A stretch of DNA of 10,638 nucleotides from Myxococcales bacterium (GCA_022572485.1 JACZVU010000085.1:1-10638), one strand, 5' to 3'; counted from the first letter of the stretch, positions 1 to 6,372 are shown. Translations and numbers: made by a program. Notes: generated by a model not told the origin, from the sequence alone.

Positions 1-309
1 GGAATTGATATAGATAACTCAAAATGTAAAAACTATTCAGAAAACTCTACAATAGAAAATCCAGAATTTCTTCATGTATGTCTTCCAGGTGAATTGACAG
101 AATTTGAAGAATTGGTATTAAGTTGGATAAGTAAGATTAAGGATTTGAAAGTAATTGTAATACATTCAACTGTTAAACCAGGAACAACAAAAAATATTCA
201 AAAGAAATCTAAAACTCCAATTTTATTTTCACCAATTCGTGGAGTACATACTAGGTTTTTAGAAGATATCAAATATTATCTGAATTGGAGTTTAGAGATC
301 TATCATTGA
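1..309 (+). CDS. Partial nucleotide-sugar dehydrogenase-like Rossmann protein (archaeal flavour), cut at both ends
   Basis: The frame is open from base 1 to the TGA at 307-309, so the 5' end lies outside the window. The order of elements matches the NAD-binding domain of UDP-glucose/GDP-mannose dehydrogenases: an opening GIDID, where the acidic residue after the second beta strand would contact the NAD ribose; a hydrophobic strand ending in CLPG (family: CVPTP); IHSTVKPGTT (family: KSTVPPGTT); and FSPIRGVH (family: SPERL region). The wording IHSTVKPGTT...FSPIRGVHTRFLEDIK resembles thaumarchaeal homologues as I remember them. Homology appears to stop at about residue 90, after which the frame runs into unrelated sequence and ends. 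Such enzymes oxidise the sugar C6 hydroxyl for surface glycans, but the catalytic domain is absent here. Base composition is far more AT-rich than the rest of the window. Family fairly likely; lineage is inference. Confidence 0.55.
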   Translation, partial: GIDIDNSKCKNYSENSTIENPEFLHVCLPGELTEFEELVLSWISKIKDLKVIVIHSTVKPGTTKNIQKKSKTPILFSPIRGVHTRFLEDIKYYLNWSLEIYH

Positions 310-344
310 AATATGGTGAAGTGTTTGAAGCTGGAATTGGCGCT
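267..344 (+). pseudogene. Short fragment resembling bacterial RNA polymerase beta' (RpoC)
   Basis: In the third forward frame, codons 267-344 read YQILSELEFRDLSLKYGEVF followed by EAGIGA. In many bacterial RpoC proteins a stretch of the form Q-[IVL]-L-[ST]-E-x-E-[YF]-R-x-L-x-x-[KR]-Y-G-x-x-F-E-A-x-[MI]-G-A-E-[AS]-I occurs, and the match here runs until GIGA and then stops abruptly, exactly where the DNA changes from AT-rich to GC-rich. No start or stop of its own is present and the fragment is only about 26 codons, so it is a remnant or an assembly splice rather than a gene. It overlaps the 3' part of the dehydrogenase-like frame by about 40 bp. The similarity is recognised by eye from family knowledge and could be chance. 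Confidence 0.35.
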
Positions 345-657
345 CCATCTGGCGACCTGGGGAATGAAGCGGACAGGCAATGGGAGGTGGAAATGGAAAT
401 TTGATCCCCTCCACCGCACCACTACCCCCCAACCCTTCTATTCGGGGCAGGCCCAGGAGTTCTTCCGCCGTATTGAATGCCCGGTTCTCCTTCTGTGGGG
501 AAAAGAGAGCCGCCAGATTCCCCGACCCGATATGCAACAGAGATTAGAGGCCATAGCCCATCGAACCGTGGTAGAGATTAAAGATGCCGGTCACATGGTC
601 CACCACGACAACCCGGAGGGGCTGGCTGAGGCAGTAGCAGAGTTCCTAACCCATTGA
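313..657 (+). CDS. C-terminal part of an alpha/beta hydrolase, 5' end replaced by unrelated DNA
   Basis: From about base 340 the frame reads as the last third of an alpha/beta-fold hydrolase: a cap segment with NGRWKWKFDP, then RRIECPVLLLWGKES (the beta-strand 7 region that normally precedes the catalytic acid), and KDAGHMVHHDNPEGLAEAVAEFL, where the His of AGHMVHHDNP is the expected catalytic base and the final helix closes the fold. The nucleophile elbow G-x-S-x-G and oxyanion region are missing, so this cannot be a functional enzyme as it stands. An ATG exists at 313, but the first 9-10 codons lie in the AT-rich sequence that also reads as another protein, so I regard the start as artificial. 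The stop at 655-657 is followed 49 bp later by the next gene on the same strand. Substrate cannot be told. Codon use is moderately GC-rich, unlike the DNA to its left. Confidence 0.7.
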   Translation: MVKCLKLELALHLATWGMKRTGNGRWKWKFDPLHRTTTPQPFYSGQAQEFFRRIECPVLLLWGKESRQIPRPDMQQRLEAIAHRTVVEIKDAGHMVHHDNPEGLAEAVAEFLTH

Positions 658-706
658 TCTAGCCGGCGAAGCCTGTTATGGTCGGGCCGAAAGGTTAAAG
701 TCCTGG

Positions 707-991
707 ATGGGAGAGGTCGAGAGAAAAAGACTCTTTTTACGCGTAGGCGACGAGGTCTCTCACAACGGTTATCATCAGTGGGGCATCGGTGTTGTGGTGG
801 AGGTGATGACTTCCTCTGTTCCAGGGGGAACCTGCTTGACGCGGATCCGCTTCCAGGACGGGCAGCTAAGAGTCTTCAACAACGACATGGACAGTGAGGG
901 GTGCTGTTACTATTTCGGCGTCCGGCGTTATTGGAACCCCTCCCATGGCGTCAACATACTGCGCTCCGAATTTTTCTCCCTGAAAGCGTAA
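707..991 (+). CDS. Small conserved protein of unknown function with a WG-type motif (DUF3553-like)
   Basis: A 94-residue protein, probably cytoplasmic, with no signal peptide or membrane segment. Residues 11-30 (FLRVGDEVSHNGYHQWGIGV) recall the DUF3553 pattern of a G-D-x-V-x-H segment followed by a WGxGxV turn, which suggests a small SH3-like beta barrel. The second half has RIRFQDGQLRVFNNDMDSE and an aromatic, Cys-containing stretch (CCYYFGVRRYW). The ATG at 707 was chosen because the conserved-looking region begins shortly after it. A purine-rich AAAGG lies a little far upstream and gives only weak ribosome-binding support. The stop codon overlaps the ribosome binding site of the next gene, so the two are probably co-transcribed. 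I do not recognise a function, and the DUF3553 link is by pattern only. Confidence 0.65.
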   Translation: MGEVERKRLFLRVGDEVSHNGYHQWGIGVVVEVMTSSVPGGTCLTRIRFQDGQLRVFNNDMDSEGCCYYFGVRRYWNPSHGVNILRSEFFSLKA

Positions 992-994
992 GGA
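990..994 (+). promoter_or_regulatory. Ribosome binding site for the exported protein gene
   Basis: AAGGA lies 8 bp before the ATG at 1003 and shares its first two bases with the TAA stop of the preceding gene. It decides the start at 1003 over an in-frame extension back to 901, which would put the signal peptide inside the protein and overlap the upstream gene heavily. Confidence 0.6.
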
Positions 995-1002
995 TCATTT
1001 CT

Positions 1003-1323
1003 ATGTTAACAAATATCAAGTCGCTCAGCATCGCGTTCCTCATGATAGCCTTGCTCTCTCCCCTTCCGCTCTCCGCTGACGACCTCACGGAGAAGGCCGG
1101 AATCGGTATTGGTATCACTGCGGGAAATATGTGGTTTGTGCCCATAAAGGGTATTTCACTGTTTTGGGGACTGACCGAAGGGGCTCTATCTTTTATTCTC
1201 TCCGGGGGAAACGCAGAATTGACCAGACAGATCTGGGAGAATACCACCCAGGGACCTTACCTCATCACCCCAGATGTGGCACGAACAGCCATTGGAGAGA
1301 GACCGGAGTTGAAACAAGATTAG
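1003..1323 (+). CDS. Small exported protein of unknown function with signal peptide
   Basis: A 106-residue protein. Residues 1-25 form a classic Sec signal peptide: Lys at position 6, a hydrophobic core SIAFLMIALLSPLPL, and a likely cleavage after LSA25. The mature part has a small-residue stretch AGIGIGITAGN (residues 32-42), a hydrophobic patch WFVPIKGISLFWGLTEGALSFILSGGN (44-70, which may associate with the membrane), and a C-terminal part QIWENTTQGPYLITPDVARTAIG. The layout 'G-rich segment, ALSFxLSGGN, xxW, YLITPD' recalls small uncharacterised exported proteins seen next to housekeeping genes in Nitrospirota and proteobacteria, but I cannot assign a role. It is the second gene of a probable two-gene unit and its 3' end sits in an inverted repeat shared with the convergent gene. 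The longer in-frame version from 901 is rejected. Confidence 0.65.
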   Translation: MLTNIKSLSIAFLMIALLSPLPLSADDLTEKAGIGIGITAGNMWFVPIKGISLFWGLTEGALSFILSGGNAELTRQIWENTTQGPYLITPDVARTAIGERPELKQD

Positions 1324-1389
1324 CTTGCGGCACGCGGCGCTCAACACTGCTGGAAGAGGCCGCATGCCCCAAGCCGACGATCTTGTTTT
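1311..1389. terminator. Probable bidirectional terminator between convergent genes
   Basis: AAACAAGAT at 1312-1320 and ATCTTGTTT at 1380-1388 are perfect 9-bp inverted copies. G1311 can pair with T1389 as a wobble. Further nested complementarity lies inside (GCTTG 1323-1327 with CAAGC 1370-1374; TGCGGC 1326-1331 with GCCGCA 1359-1364). The A-rich left arm and T-rich right arm place a T-tract at the 3' side on both strands, as expected for a terminator serving both the exported-protein gene and the convergent dienelactone-hydrolase gene. The long interior makes it weaker than a compact hairpin. The left arm overlaps the last codons of the plus-strand gene. Confidence 0.4.
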
Positions 1390-2127
1390 CTAAGCAGCTA
1401 AGTTTTTCTTATAGAAGTTCACCGTCCTTGCCCAGGCATCTTTGGCTGCCTCCGGGTGATAGCGACCGGGGTTGGTATTGTTGTTGAAGGCGTGCTTGGC
1501 CCCGGGATAGACCTTGATATCGGCGCTCTTGCCATACTTCTTCAAAGCCTCCTTCAGGGGCTCAACCCCAGGCATGATGTTGGGATCATCCTCGCCATAG
1601 TTACCCAACAACGGGCAGGGAAGATTCTGAACCAGATCCAAGGGGTTGGGGTTGCGGCCGTAATAGACGATTGCGGCATTGAGATCCTTGCACTTGGTGG
1701 CAAAATTGAGGGCCTGACCACCACCCCAACAGAATCCCACCACACCAATCCGGCCATTAACAAAGTCCTGCTTCTTTAAATAGGCGACAGCACTATTGAG
1801 GTCTTCCACTGCCCCATCCTGGACCACTTTTTTAATCGCCTCCACCGCCTCGTCTCCTGTTTTATATTGGTCCGTTCCCCCCGAGCGCGAGAGCAAATCC
1901 GGGGCGAGAGCGGCAAAACCCTCCTTGGCAAACCTGCGGGCCACATCCTTGATATGATCGTTCAGCCCTCTGTTCTCGTGAATGACGATCACGGATCCAA
2001 GGCTACTACCACTCGTCGGTCGGGAAAGATATCCCTTCACATTTCCCGCCTTCCCCGGATACTCGATTATCGCCGAGGTTAGAGCCGGGTCATCCGGCGC
2101 AACAATATAAGGTATCGCTTCTGCCAT
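1390..2127 (-). CDS. Dienelactone hydrolase family protein
   Basis: A complete 245-residue alpha/beta hydrolase, close to the usual size of about 235-250 for this family (carboxymethylenebutenolidase, which opens dienelactone to maleylacetate; many members have other ester or lactone substrates). The Cys-Asp-His triad is visible: nucleophile Cys133 in GFCWGGG, Asp181 in GEDDPNI and His212 in KHAFNN. Glu51 in HENRGL is the family glutamate that pairs with the resting cysteine. No signal peptide, so cytoplasmic. The ATG at 2125-2127 is supported by an excellent GGAGGAGG (2133-2140) 5 bp upstream. It converges on the exported-protein gene across a 66-bp gap. Base composition matches the 340-2200 block and not the GC-rich DNA to its right. 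No chlorocatechol or other aromatic-degradation gene is present, so the physiological substrate is unknown; the family call is secure. Confidence 0.93.
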   Translation of the reverse strand: MAEAIPYIVAPDDPALTSAIIEYPGKAGNVKGYLSRPTSGSSLGSVIVIHENRGLNDHIKDVARRFAKEGFAALAPDLLSRSGGTDQYKTGDEAVEAIKKVVQDGAVEDLNSAVAYLKKQDFVNGRIGVVGFCWGGGQALNFATKCKDLNAAIVYYGRNPNPLDLVQNLPCPLLGNYGEDDPNIMPGVEPLKEALKKYGKSADIKVYPGAKHAFNNNTNPGRYHPEAAKDAWARTVNFYKKNLAA

Positions 2128-2404
2128 GTTAACCTCCTCCTTTTATGATCATTAACGATGTGCGTTTGATATATCGGAAAATAGGAGCCAAGTCCAGAGG
2201 AAGGAACTAGCCCCTCCCCCCACCCCTGCCAACTTGCCTTCGAAACGAAACCGCGTTCACCGCCGCAGGAACGATACGTGGCGTTTCGGCTTGAAAATCG
2301 TTGACCGTGTGTAGGTGCGCTGCGCATTTCCGCCCTGCGCGTCAGGCGAATGTGGAGCATGGATCGTCTGGGAGACCCCCCAGCGAATTCGCCGCTAGCA
2401 CGTG

Positions 2405-2442
2405 AAAAAGAACCACCGCATTCAGCGGCCCGATCGAATGCG
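2405..2442 (-). terminator. Terminator-like hairpin with T-tract downstream of the transglycosylase gene
   Basis: Read on the minus strand, CGCATTC (2442-2436) and GAATGCG (2423-2417) form a perfect 7-bp stem with a 12-nt loop, followed by GTGG and then TTCTTTTT. It lies about 140 bp past the stop of the lytic transglycosylase gene and is correctly oriented to end the ffh-transglycosylase transcripts. The few bases between stem and T-tract make it less than ideal. Confidence 0.45.
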
Positions 2443-2455
2443 ATGTCACTTGGGT

Positions 2456-2514
2456 GCGGTGACGGGAGGCTTGAGGGCGACATGGGCCTGAGCCCGATGG
2501 CCTCCCGTCACCGC
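2456..2514. repeat. Perfect 15-bp inverted repeat with a nested inner hairpin
   Basis: GCGGTGACGGGAGGC (2456-2470) and its exact reverse complement (2500-2514) are separated by 29 bp, within which GGGC (2484-2487) and GCCC (2492-2495) can form a small inner stem. It begins 66 bp past the stop of the lytic transglycosylase gene, between that stop and the T-tract hairpin. No T-run follows on either strand. It could stabilise the mRNA 3' end, be a protein-binding palindrome, or be the end of a small repeated element. Confidence 0.55.
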
Positions 2515-2580
2515 GCCCGAGCAACCAACCTCCGCAGAGGAACCCGACCGGGAACACAACTCCAGAATGGGATCGCGCAG

Positions 2581-4755
2581 CTAGCTCTCGCGTGGGGCGA
2601 TGCGCGGTATGGTGAGGTGGGCGCCAACCTGCAGGGCGCTGAAGTCGAGGGTGGGGTTGTACTGGCGGAGCAGCCACATCGGCACGCGGTAGCGATTCTC
2701 GGCGAGATCCCAGAGTGTGTCGCCCTTCTCGAGTCTGTGGGTATCGGTGCCGACCACCTCGTAGACGTCGAAAAATTCCTCTTGCAGCGTGTGGTGGTAC
2801 TCGAGTCGTCGCTGTTCGAAGGCCTCAGGCGAAACAACCGAGAAGTCGAGCTTGGTGAGTCGACCGATTCCGACCGGCGTTCCGTAGCGGATTCCGTTGA
2901 GCCGGCGTAGGCGGCTGGTTGGGATCTCCAACCAATCCGCATAGTGGCCCAGTGTTTCGTCGGCCTGGACGGTGATGCGGTCCTGCTCGGAAACCGCGTA
3001 GTCCGAGGGGTCCGGCGCGGGAATGACCGTCGAGGTGCCAGTGGGCGCCTGGCTCGCGAGGCCTTCCGCCAGCGCGTCCGCGGGTTCGGCGCTGGCGATC
3101 TCGATCGGGCCTTTCGCTCCAGAGTTCGCCGCGAGCGTGGTCGGTTGCGATTCTTCCGGAATCGGGGGTTTCAGCGCGGCTTGCTCGTCCGGTTTCGGCG
3201 GCGGCGCTGCCGCCGCGAGTGTTGCTTGGGTTGTCGGGATCGGCTGCAGGGTGCTCGTCAACACCAGTAGACGCTGTCCCACGCCAATCTGGTGGCGGTT
3301 TCGCAGCCCGTTCATCGCGACGAGGCTCGCCTCGGTGAGGCCGAAGCGCGCGGCAATCCGCGAGATCGTATCTCCGCGACGGACGTGGTAGATGCCATCG
3401 GCGGGCGGCTTCACCCGGGCGACGGCGACGGGCGCCCGGGCACCCGGCTCGTCGGGCAGAACCAGCACCTGGCCGGCGCGGATTCTGTGGCGGCTGCGCA
3501 GATTGTTGAGGGCGACCAGCTCCCGCTCCTTCACGCGGTACTTGCGGGCGATCTTCGAAAGCGAATCGCCGCGGCGCACGGTGTAGAGGCGATCGCGATG
3601 TTGCTTGGCGAAGCGCTGCGGGCCGGGGATGGACGCGAGCGCGACATCGAGTGGCTGTTTGAGCGCATCGGCGGGCACTTTGAGCTCGAACCCTCGGGGC
3701 ATGTACTTCGCGCCGTTCCAGACCGCGGGTCGCAGCGAGCGGTTGTGTTCGCGCAAGATCTTGCGGTCGATGCCCAGCGCCCGCACGACCACTTCCGCGG
3801 GTACGAAATACTTCAGGGTGGCGGTCTCGTACTGCACCGGTGGATGCGGGGTCAGTGGGCCGAAGTAGCGCTCGGCGTTGCGATCGACGTCGAGTGCTGC
3901 GAGAAATTCCGTGTAGAAGTTGCGAGACGCAAAGCCAAAAGTGCGGCTCTTGTATTTGGCGATGATCACCGAGATGTCATCGGTGCCGAGTTTGCTCACC
4001 GCGCGTCTCATCCCGGCCGGGCCGTGGTTGTATGCGGTAATCGCGAGCGGCCAGGAGCCGAGCGAGTCGTAGTTCGAGCGCAATAGACGGGCCGCGCCAT
4101 CGCTCGACGCGAAGGGATCCATGCGCTCGTCGATCACGTTGTCGACGCGCAAGAAGATCCGGCCTGTCGAGCGCGTGAACTGCCAGAGACCCGCCGCGCC
4201 AACCTGCGAGTAGGCGGCCGGATTGTAGGAAGACTCGACATGGGGCAGGGCTTCGAGTTCGATCGGCACGCCGTGCGCCTGCAGCGATTTGCGAATGTGC
4301 GGCGCCCATTGACCCGCGCGCTCGAGGCCGTCGCGGAAGCGGTCCGCTTGTCCCAACTGAAATCGAATCCGCCTTGCGGCGCTCTTCAGCGTCGCGTTCA
4401 AGACCCCCTCGGGCCAGAGGGCCAGGACGCGCGCCTCCTCGATACTCAACTGGGCGCGTTTGCCCTTGGCTAGCTTGCGCAGGATCGCCGCGTAGCGGTC
4501 TTTTGCGCGTTTCACGTGGCGCTCACGCGTGCGGGTGCTGAGCCCCTCTGGCAGGCGGATCACCTCGTAGATCACGTTCATCTGGGAAGAGTCGTGGATG
4601 AGGCCGCCCGTGCGATCGATCTCGCTGTAGATCCGCGTCCAGAACCGGATCTGGGGTTCGATCCCTGCAGGGCGGGGGAAGTCGTCGGGGCGCGCCCCCG
4701 CGTCGGAAACCAGCAGCAGTGAAATGGCGAGGAGTGTCGAGAGAATTCGCAACAT
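2581..4755 (-). CDS. mltD: Secreted MltD-type lytic murein transglycosylase with four LysM-like repeats
   Basis: A 724-residue protein. Residues 1-22 are a signal peptide (MLRILSTLLAISLLLVSDAG, small residues around 19-21), so it is exported to the periplasm or envelope. Residues 155-300 form the SLT/GEWL domain that cleaves the MurNAc-GlcNAc bond to give 1,6-anhydroMurNAc: catalytic Glu174 in ALPHVESSYNP, then GAAGLWQFTRSTGR (187-199) and AITAYNHGPAG (238-248). LysM peptidoglycan-binding repeats lie at about 391-433 and 455-498. A Pro/Ala-rich linker (about 500-590) leads to a degenerate LysM (about 593-634) and a fourth LysM-like repeat (about 669-716), giving a protein much longer than E. 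coli MltD (about 450). The start at 4755 was chosen because the signal peptide follows it at once; an in-frame extension upstream to 5031 would run into ffh and hide the signal. No strong ribosome binding site is seen. ffh lies 112 bp upstream on the same strand. Confidence 0.92.
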   Translation of the reverse strand: MLRILSTLLAISLLLVSDAGARPDDFPRPAGIEPQIRFWTRIYSEIDRTGGLIHDSSQMNVIYEVIRLPEGLSTRTRERHVKRAKDRYAAILRKLAKGKRAQLSIEEARVLALWPEGVLNATLKSAARRIRFQLGQADRFRDGLERAGQWAPHIRKSLQAHGVPIELEALPHVESSYNPAAYSQVGAAGLWQFTRSTGRIFLRVDNVIDERMDPFASSDGAARLLRSNYDSLGSWPLAITAYNHGPAGMRRAVSKLGTDDISVIIAKYKSRTFGFASRNFYTEFLAALDVDRNAERYFGPLTPHPPVQYETATLKYFVPAEVVVRALGIDRKILREHNRSLRPAVWNGAKYMPRGFELKVPADALKQPLDVALASIPGPQRFAKQHRDRLYTVRRGDSLSKIARKYRVKERELVALNNLRSRHRIRAGQVLVLPDEPGARAPVAVARVKPPADGIYHVRRGDTISRIAARFGLTEASLVAMNGLRNRHQIGVGQRLLVLTSTLQPIPTTQATLAAAAPPPKPDEQAALKPPIPEESQPTTLAANSGAKGPIEIASAEPADALAEGLASQAPTGTSTVIPAPDPSDYAVSEQDRITVQADETLGHYADWLEIPTSRLRRLNGIRYGTPVGIGRLTKLDFSVVSPEAFEQRRLEYHHTLQEEFFDVYEVVGTDTHRLEKGDTLWDLAENRYRVPMWLLRQYNPTLDFSALQVGAHLTIPRIAPRES

Positions 4756-4867
4756 AGTTACAAAGCGGATCGGCACGTTCGATGGGAAACTTGCGAAAGG
4801 GTTGTACTCCCCTTGGGGGCGTTCAATTCTGCCCTCTCGTTGCATCCTAGCGCTTATCCGGCGGTGA

Positions 4868-6367
4868 TCAGCGCCGCCGGTTCTTGCGCCGCGCCTTGCG
4901 GGCCTGTTTGCGCTTGCCCTTCTGGTGTCCGCGGGTCCCCGCGGCTTCGCGCCGCCCCTTGGCAGGCTTGCCTGCTGGCCCCGCGAGCAGCGCCGTCGGG
5001 TCGATGCCCCCCGCGGCCGCCATTTTCCCAAGACCCGGAATCTTTCCCAGCAGTCCGTCGCCCCCCCCGAGCTGCGACATCATTTCGCGCATCTGCTTGA
5101 AGCGCCCGAGCAGTTCGCGGACGTTCTTCGAACGCCGCCCGCTTCCCTTTGCGATTCTCGACATCCGGCTCTTGCCGATGATTTCGGGCCGGGTGCGCTC
5201 TTCGGGCGTCATGGATTGGATGAGGGCCTCGACGCGATTGAGTTCGCCCTCATCGATCTGCTCTGCGATCGAGCCGAACATCGGCAATTTTGCGAAGACC
5301 TCTCGCAGCGGGCCCATCTTCTGGATTGTCCGGAGCTGTTTGAGCAGATCGTCGAGGCCGAACTGGCCGCGCAGCAGCCGTTCTGCGTCTTCCTCGGCCT
5401 CCTTTTCGTCGACGACTTCCTCGAAGTCCTTGACCAGGCCGACGATGTCACCCATTCCGAGGATTCGCGAGGCGAGTCCCTCGGGGCGGAAGGCCTCCAG
5501 TCGGTCCAGGGCTTCTCCGGTTCCGAGGAATTTGATCGGGATACCGGTGACCGCCTTGATGGAGAGCGCCGCACCCCCGCGGGCATCTCCATCGAGTTTG
5601 GTGAGGATCAATCCGTCGAGCGCGAGCTGCTCGCCGAAGGCGCGGGCGGTATTGACGGCATCCCGACCCATCAATGCGTCGCAGACCAGGAGCGTGTTGG
5701 CGGGCGACGCCGCGCTCGTGATCTCGGCGAGTTCCTCCATGAGGGTGGTGTCGATCGCCAAGCGGCCGGCGGTGTCGTAGATGATGGCGTCGTAACCCTC
5801 TGCGGTGGCCTGCTGCCGAGCGCGGGCACAGATCGCGGCCGGGCGTTCCGCGTCGTCGCCGATGAAGACGTCCACATCGATCTGGCTGCCGAGCTGCTGG
5901 AGCTGGAGGGTCGCGGCGGGTCGGTAGATGTCGGCAGCGACCAGCAGTGGCCTGCGATGCTGTTTTTGCAGGTGGCGCGCCAGCTTGGCGGCAATGGTCG
6001 TCTTGCCCACACCCTGGAGGCCGACGAGCATCAGCGAAGTCACGCCCTTCGCCTGCGCGAGCGTGGAGTCCACCGGACCCATCAGGCCGATCAACTCCTC
6101 TTCGCAGACCTTGACGAAATGCTGACCGGGTGTGACGCGGACTCGCTTTCCGGACGCGTCGCGTACCCGCGTCGCGACTTTTTCGCCGAGTGCGCGCTCC
6201 TTGACCCGGGCAAGGAAGTCTCGGGTGACGGTGAGATCGACGTCGGCTTCGAGCAGCGAGGTGCGGACGTCGCGCAGCGATTGGTCGATATTTTCTTCGG
6301 TGAGTTCGCGAACGCCGCTGAGTTTTTCGCGGGCCGAAGTGAAGCCTTGGGTCAGGGTTTCGAGCAC
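4868..6367 (-). CDS. ffh: Signal recognition particle GTPase Ffh (SRP54)
   Basis: A complete 499-residue Ffh. It binds 4.5S RNA and signal sequences on nascent chains and docks with FtsY to hand ribosomes to SecYEG. The N domain is at about 1-90. In the G domain, the P-loop is GLQGVGKT (116-123, V120 where Ser is usual), DIYRPAA 146-152, DTAGR 198-202, TKLDGDARGGAALS 256-269 and GTGE 282-285. The methionine-rich M domain starts at about 325 with the RNA-binding GKSRMSRIAKGSG at 398-410, then the Gly/Met-rich loop and a very basic tail (KGKRKQARKARRKNRRR). Start: GTG at 6367, set by GGAG 5 bp upstream and by the family N-terminus. An upstream in-frame extension to 6667 would overlap the divergent biotin-carrier gene and is not family-like. 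The tail carries more Lys/Arg than E. coli Ffh. Divergent from the biotin carrier gene with a 193-bp gap. Confidence 0.97.
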   Translation of the reverse strand: MLETLTQGFTSAREKLSGVRELTEENIDQSLRDVRTSLLEADVDLTVTRDFLARVKERALGEKVATRVRDASGKRVRVTPGQHFVKVCEEELIGLMGPVDSTLAQAKGVTSLMLVGLQGVGKTTIAAKLARHLQKQHRRPLLVAADIYRPAATLQLQQLGSQIDVDVFIGDDAERPAAICARARQQATAEGYDAIIYDTAGRLAIDTTLMEELAEITSAASPANTLLVCDALMGRDAVNTARAFGEQLALDGLILTKLDGDARGGAALSIKAVTGIPIKFLGTGEALDRLEAFRPEGLASRILGMGDIVGLVKDFEEVVDEKEAEEDAERLLRGQFGLDDLLKQLRTIQKMGPLREVFAKLPMFGSIAEQIDEGELNRVEALIQSMTPEERTRPEIIGKSRMSRIAKGSGRRSKNVRELLGRFKQMREMMSQLGGGDGLLGKIPGLGKMAAAGGIDPTALLAGPAGKPAKGRREAAGTRGHQKGKRKQARKARRKNRRR

Positions 6368-6372
6368 GGAAT

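Larger units (their letters stand above)
2128..2580. other. Non-coding stretch spanning a composition change
   Basis: About 450 bp with no believable gene. Bases 2128-2205 are comparatively AT-rich and hold the ribosome binding site and presumably the promoter of the dienelactone-hydrolase gene (an 8-bp palindrome ATGATCAT lies at 2145-2152; no clear -10/-35 pair). Around 2205-2230 there is a C-rich run, after which the DNA becomes GC-rich as in the rest of the window. Bases 2380-2515 hold a 10-bp palindrome GCGAATTCGC (2383-2392) and two longer inverted repeats described separately. Open frames crossing this stretch on both strands lack ribosome binding sites and family motifs. Confidence 0.6.

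Noticed and set aside
901..1002. In-frame upstream extension of the exported protein.
   Set aside because: It would bury the signal peptide and overlap the preceding gene by 90 bp, while a good ribosome binding site sits before ATG 1003.
2079..2483. A 134-codon minus-strand frame across the composition border.
   Set aside because: It overlaps the start of the dienelactone-hydrolase gene, crosses the C-rich join, has no ribosome binding site and has a Ser/Arg-rich translation with no recognised domain.
3292..4086. A 264-codon plus-strand frame opposite the lytic transglycosylase.
   Set aside because: Antisense to the catalytic and LysM domains; no family signal.
4805..4820. CCCCTTGGGGG as a terminator or operator between ffh and the lytic transglycosylase gene.
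   Set aside because: Only four base pairs with a 2-3 nt loop and no T-tract; too weak to call.
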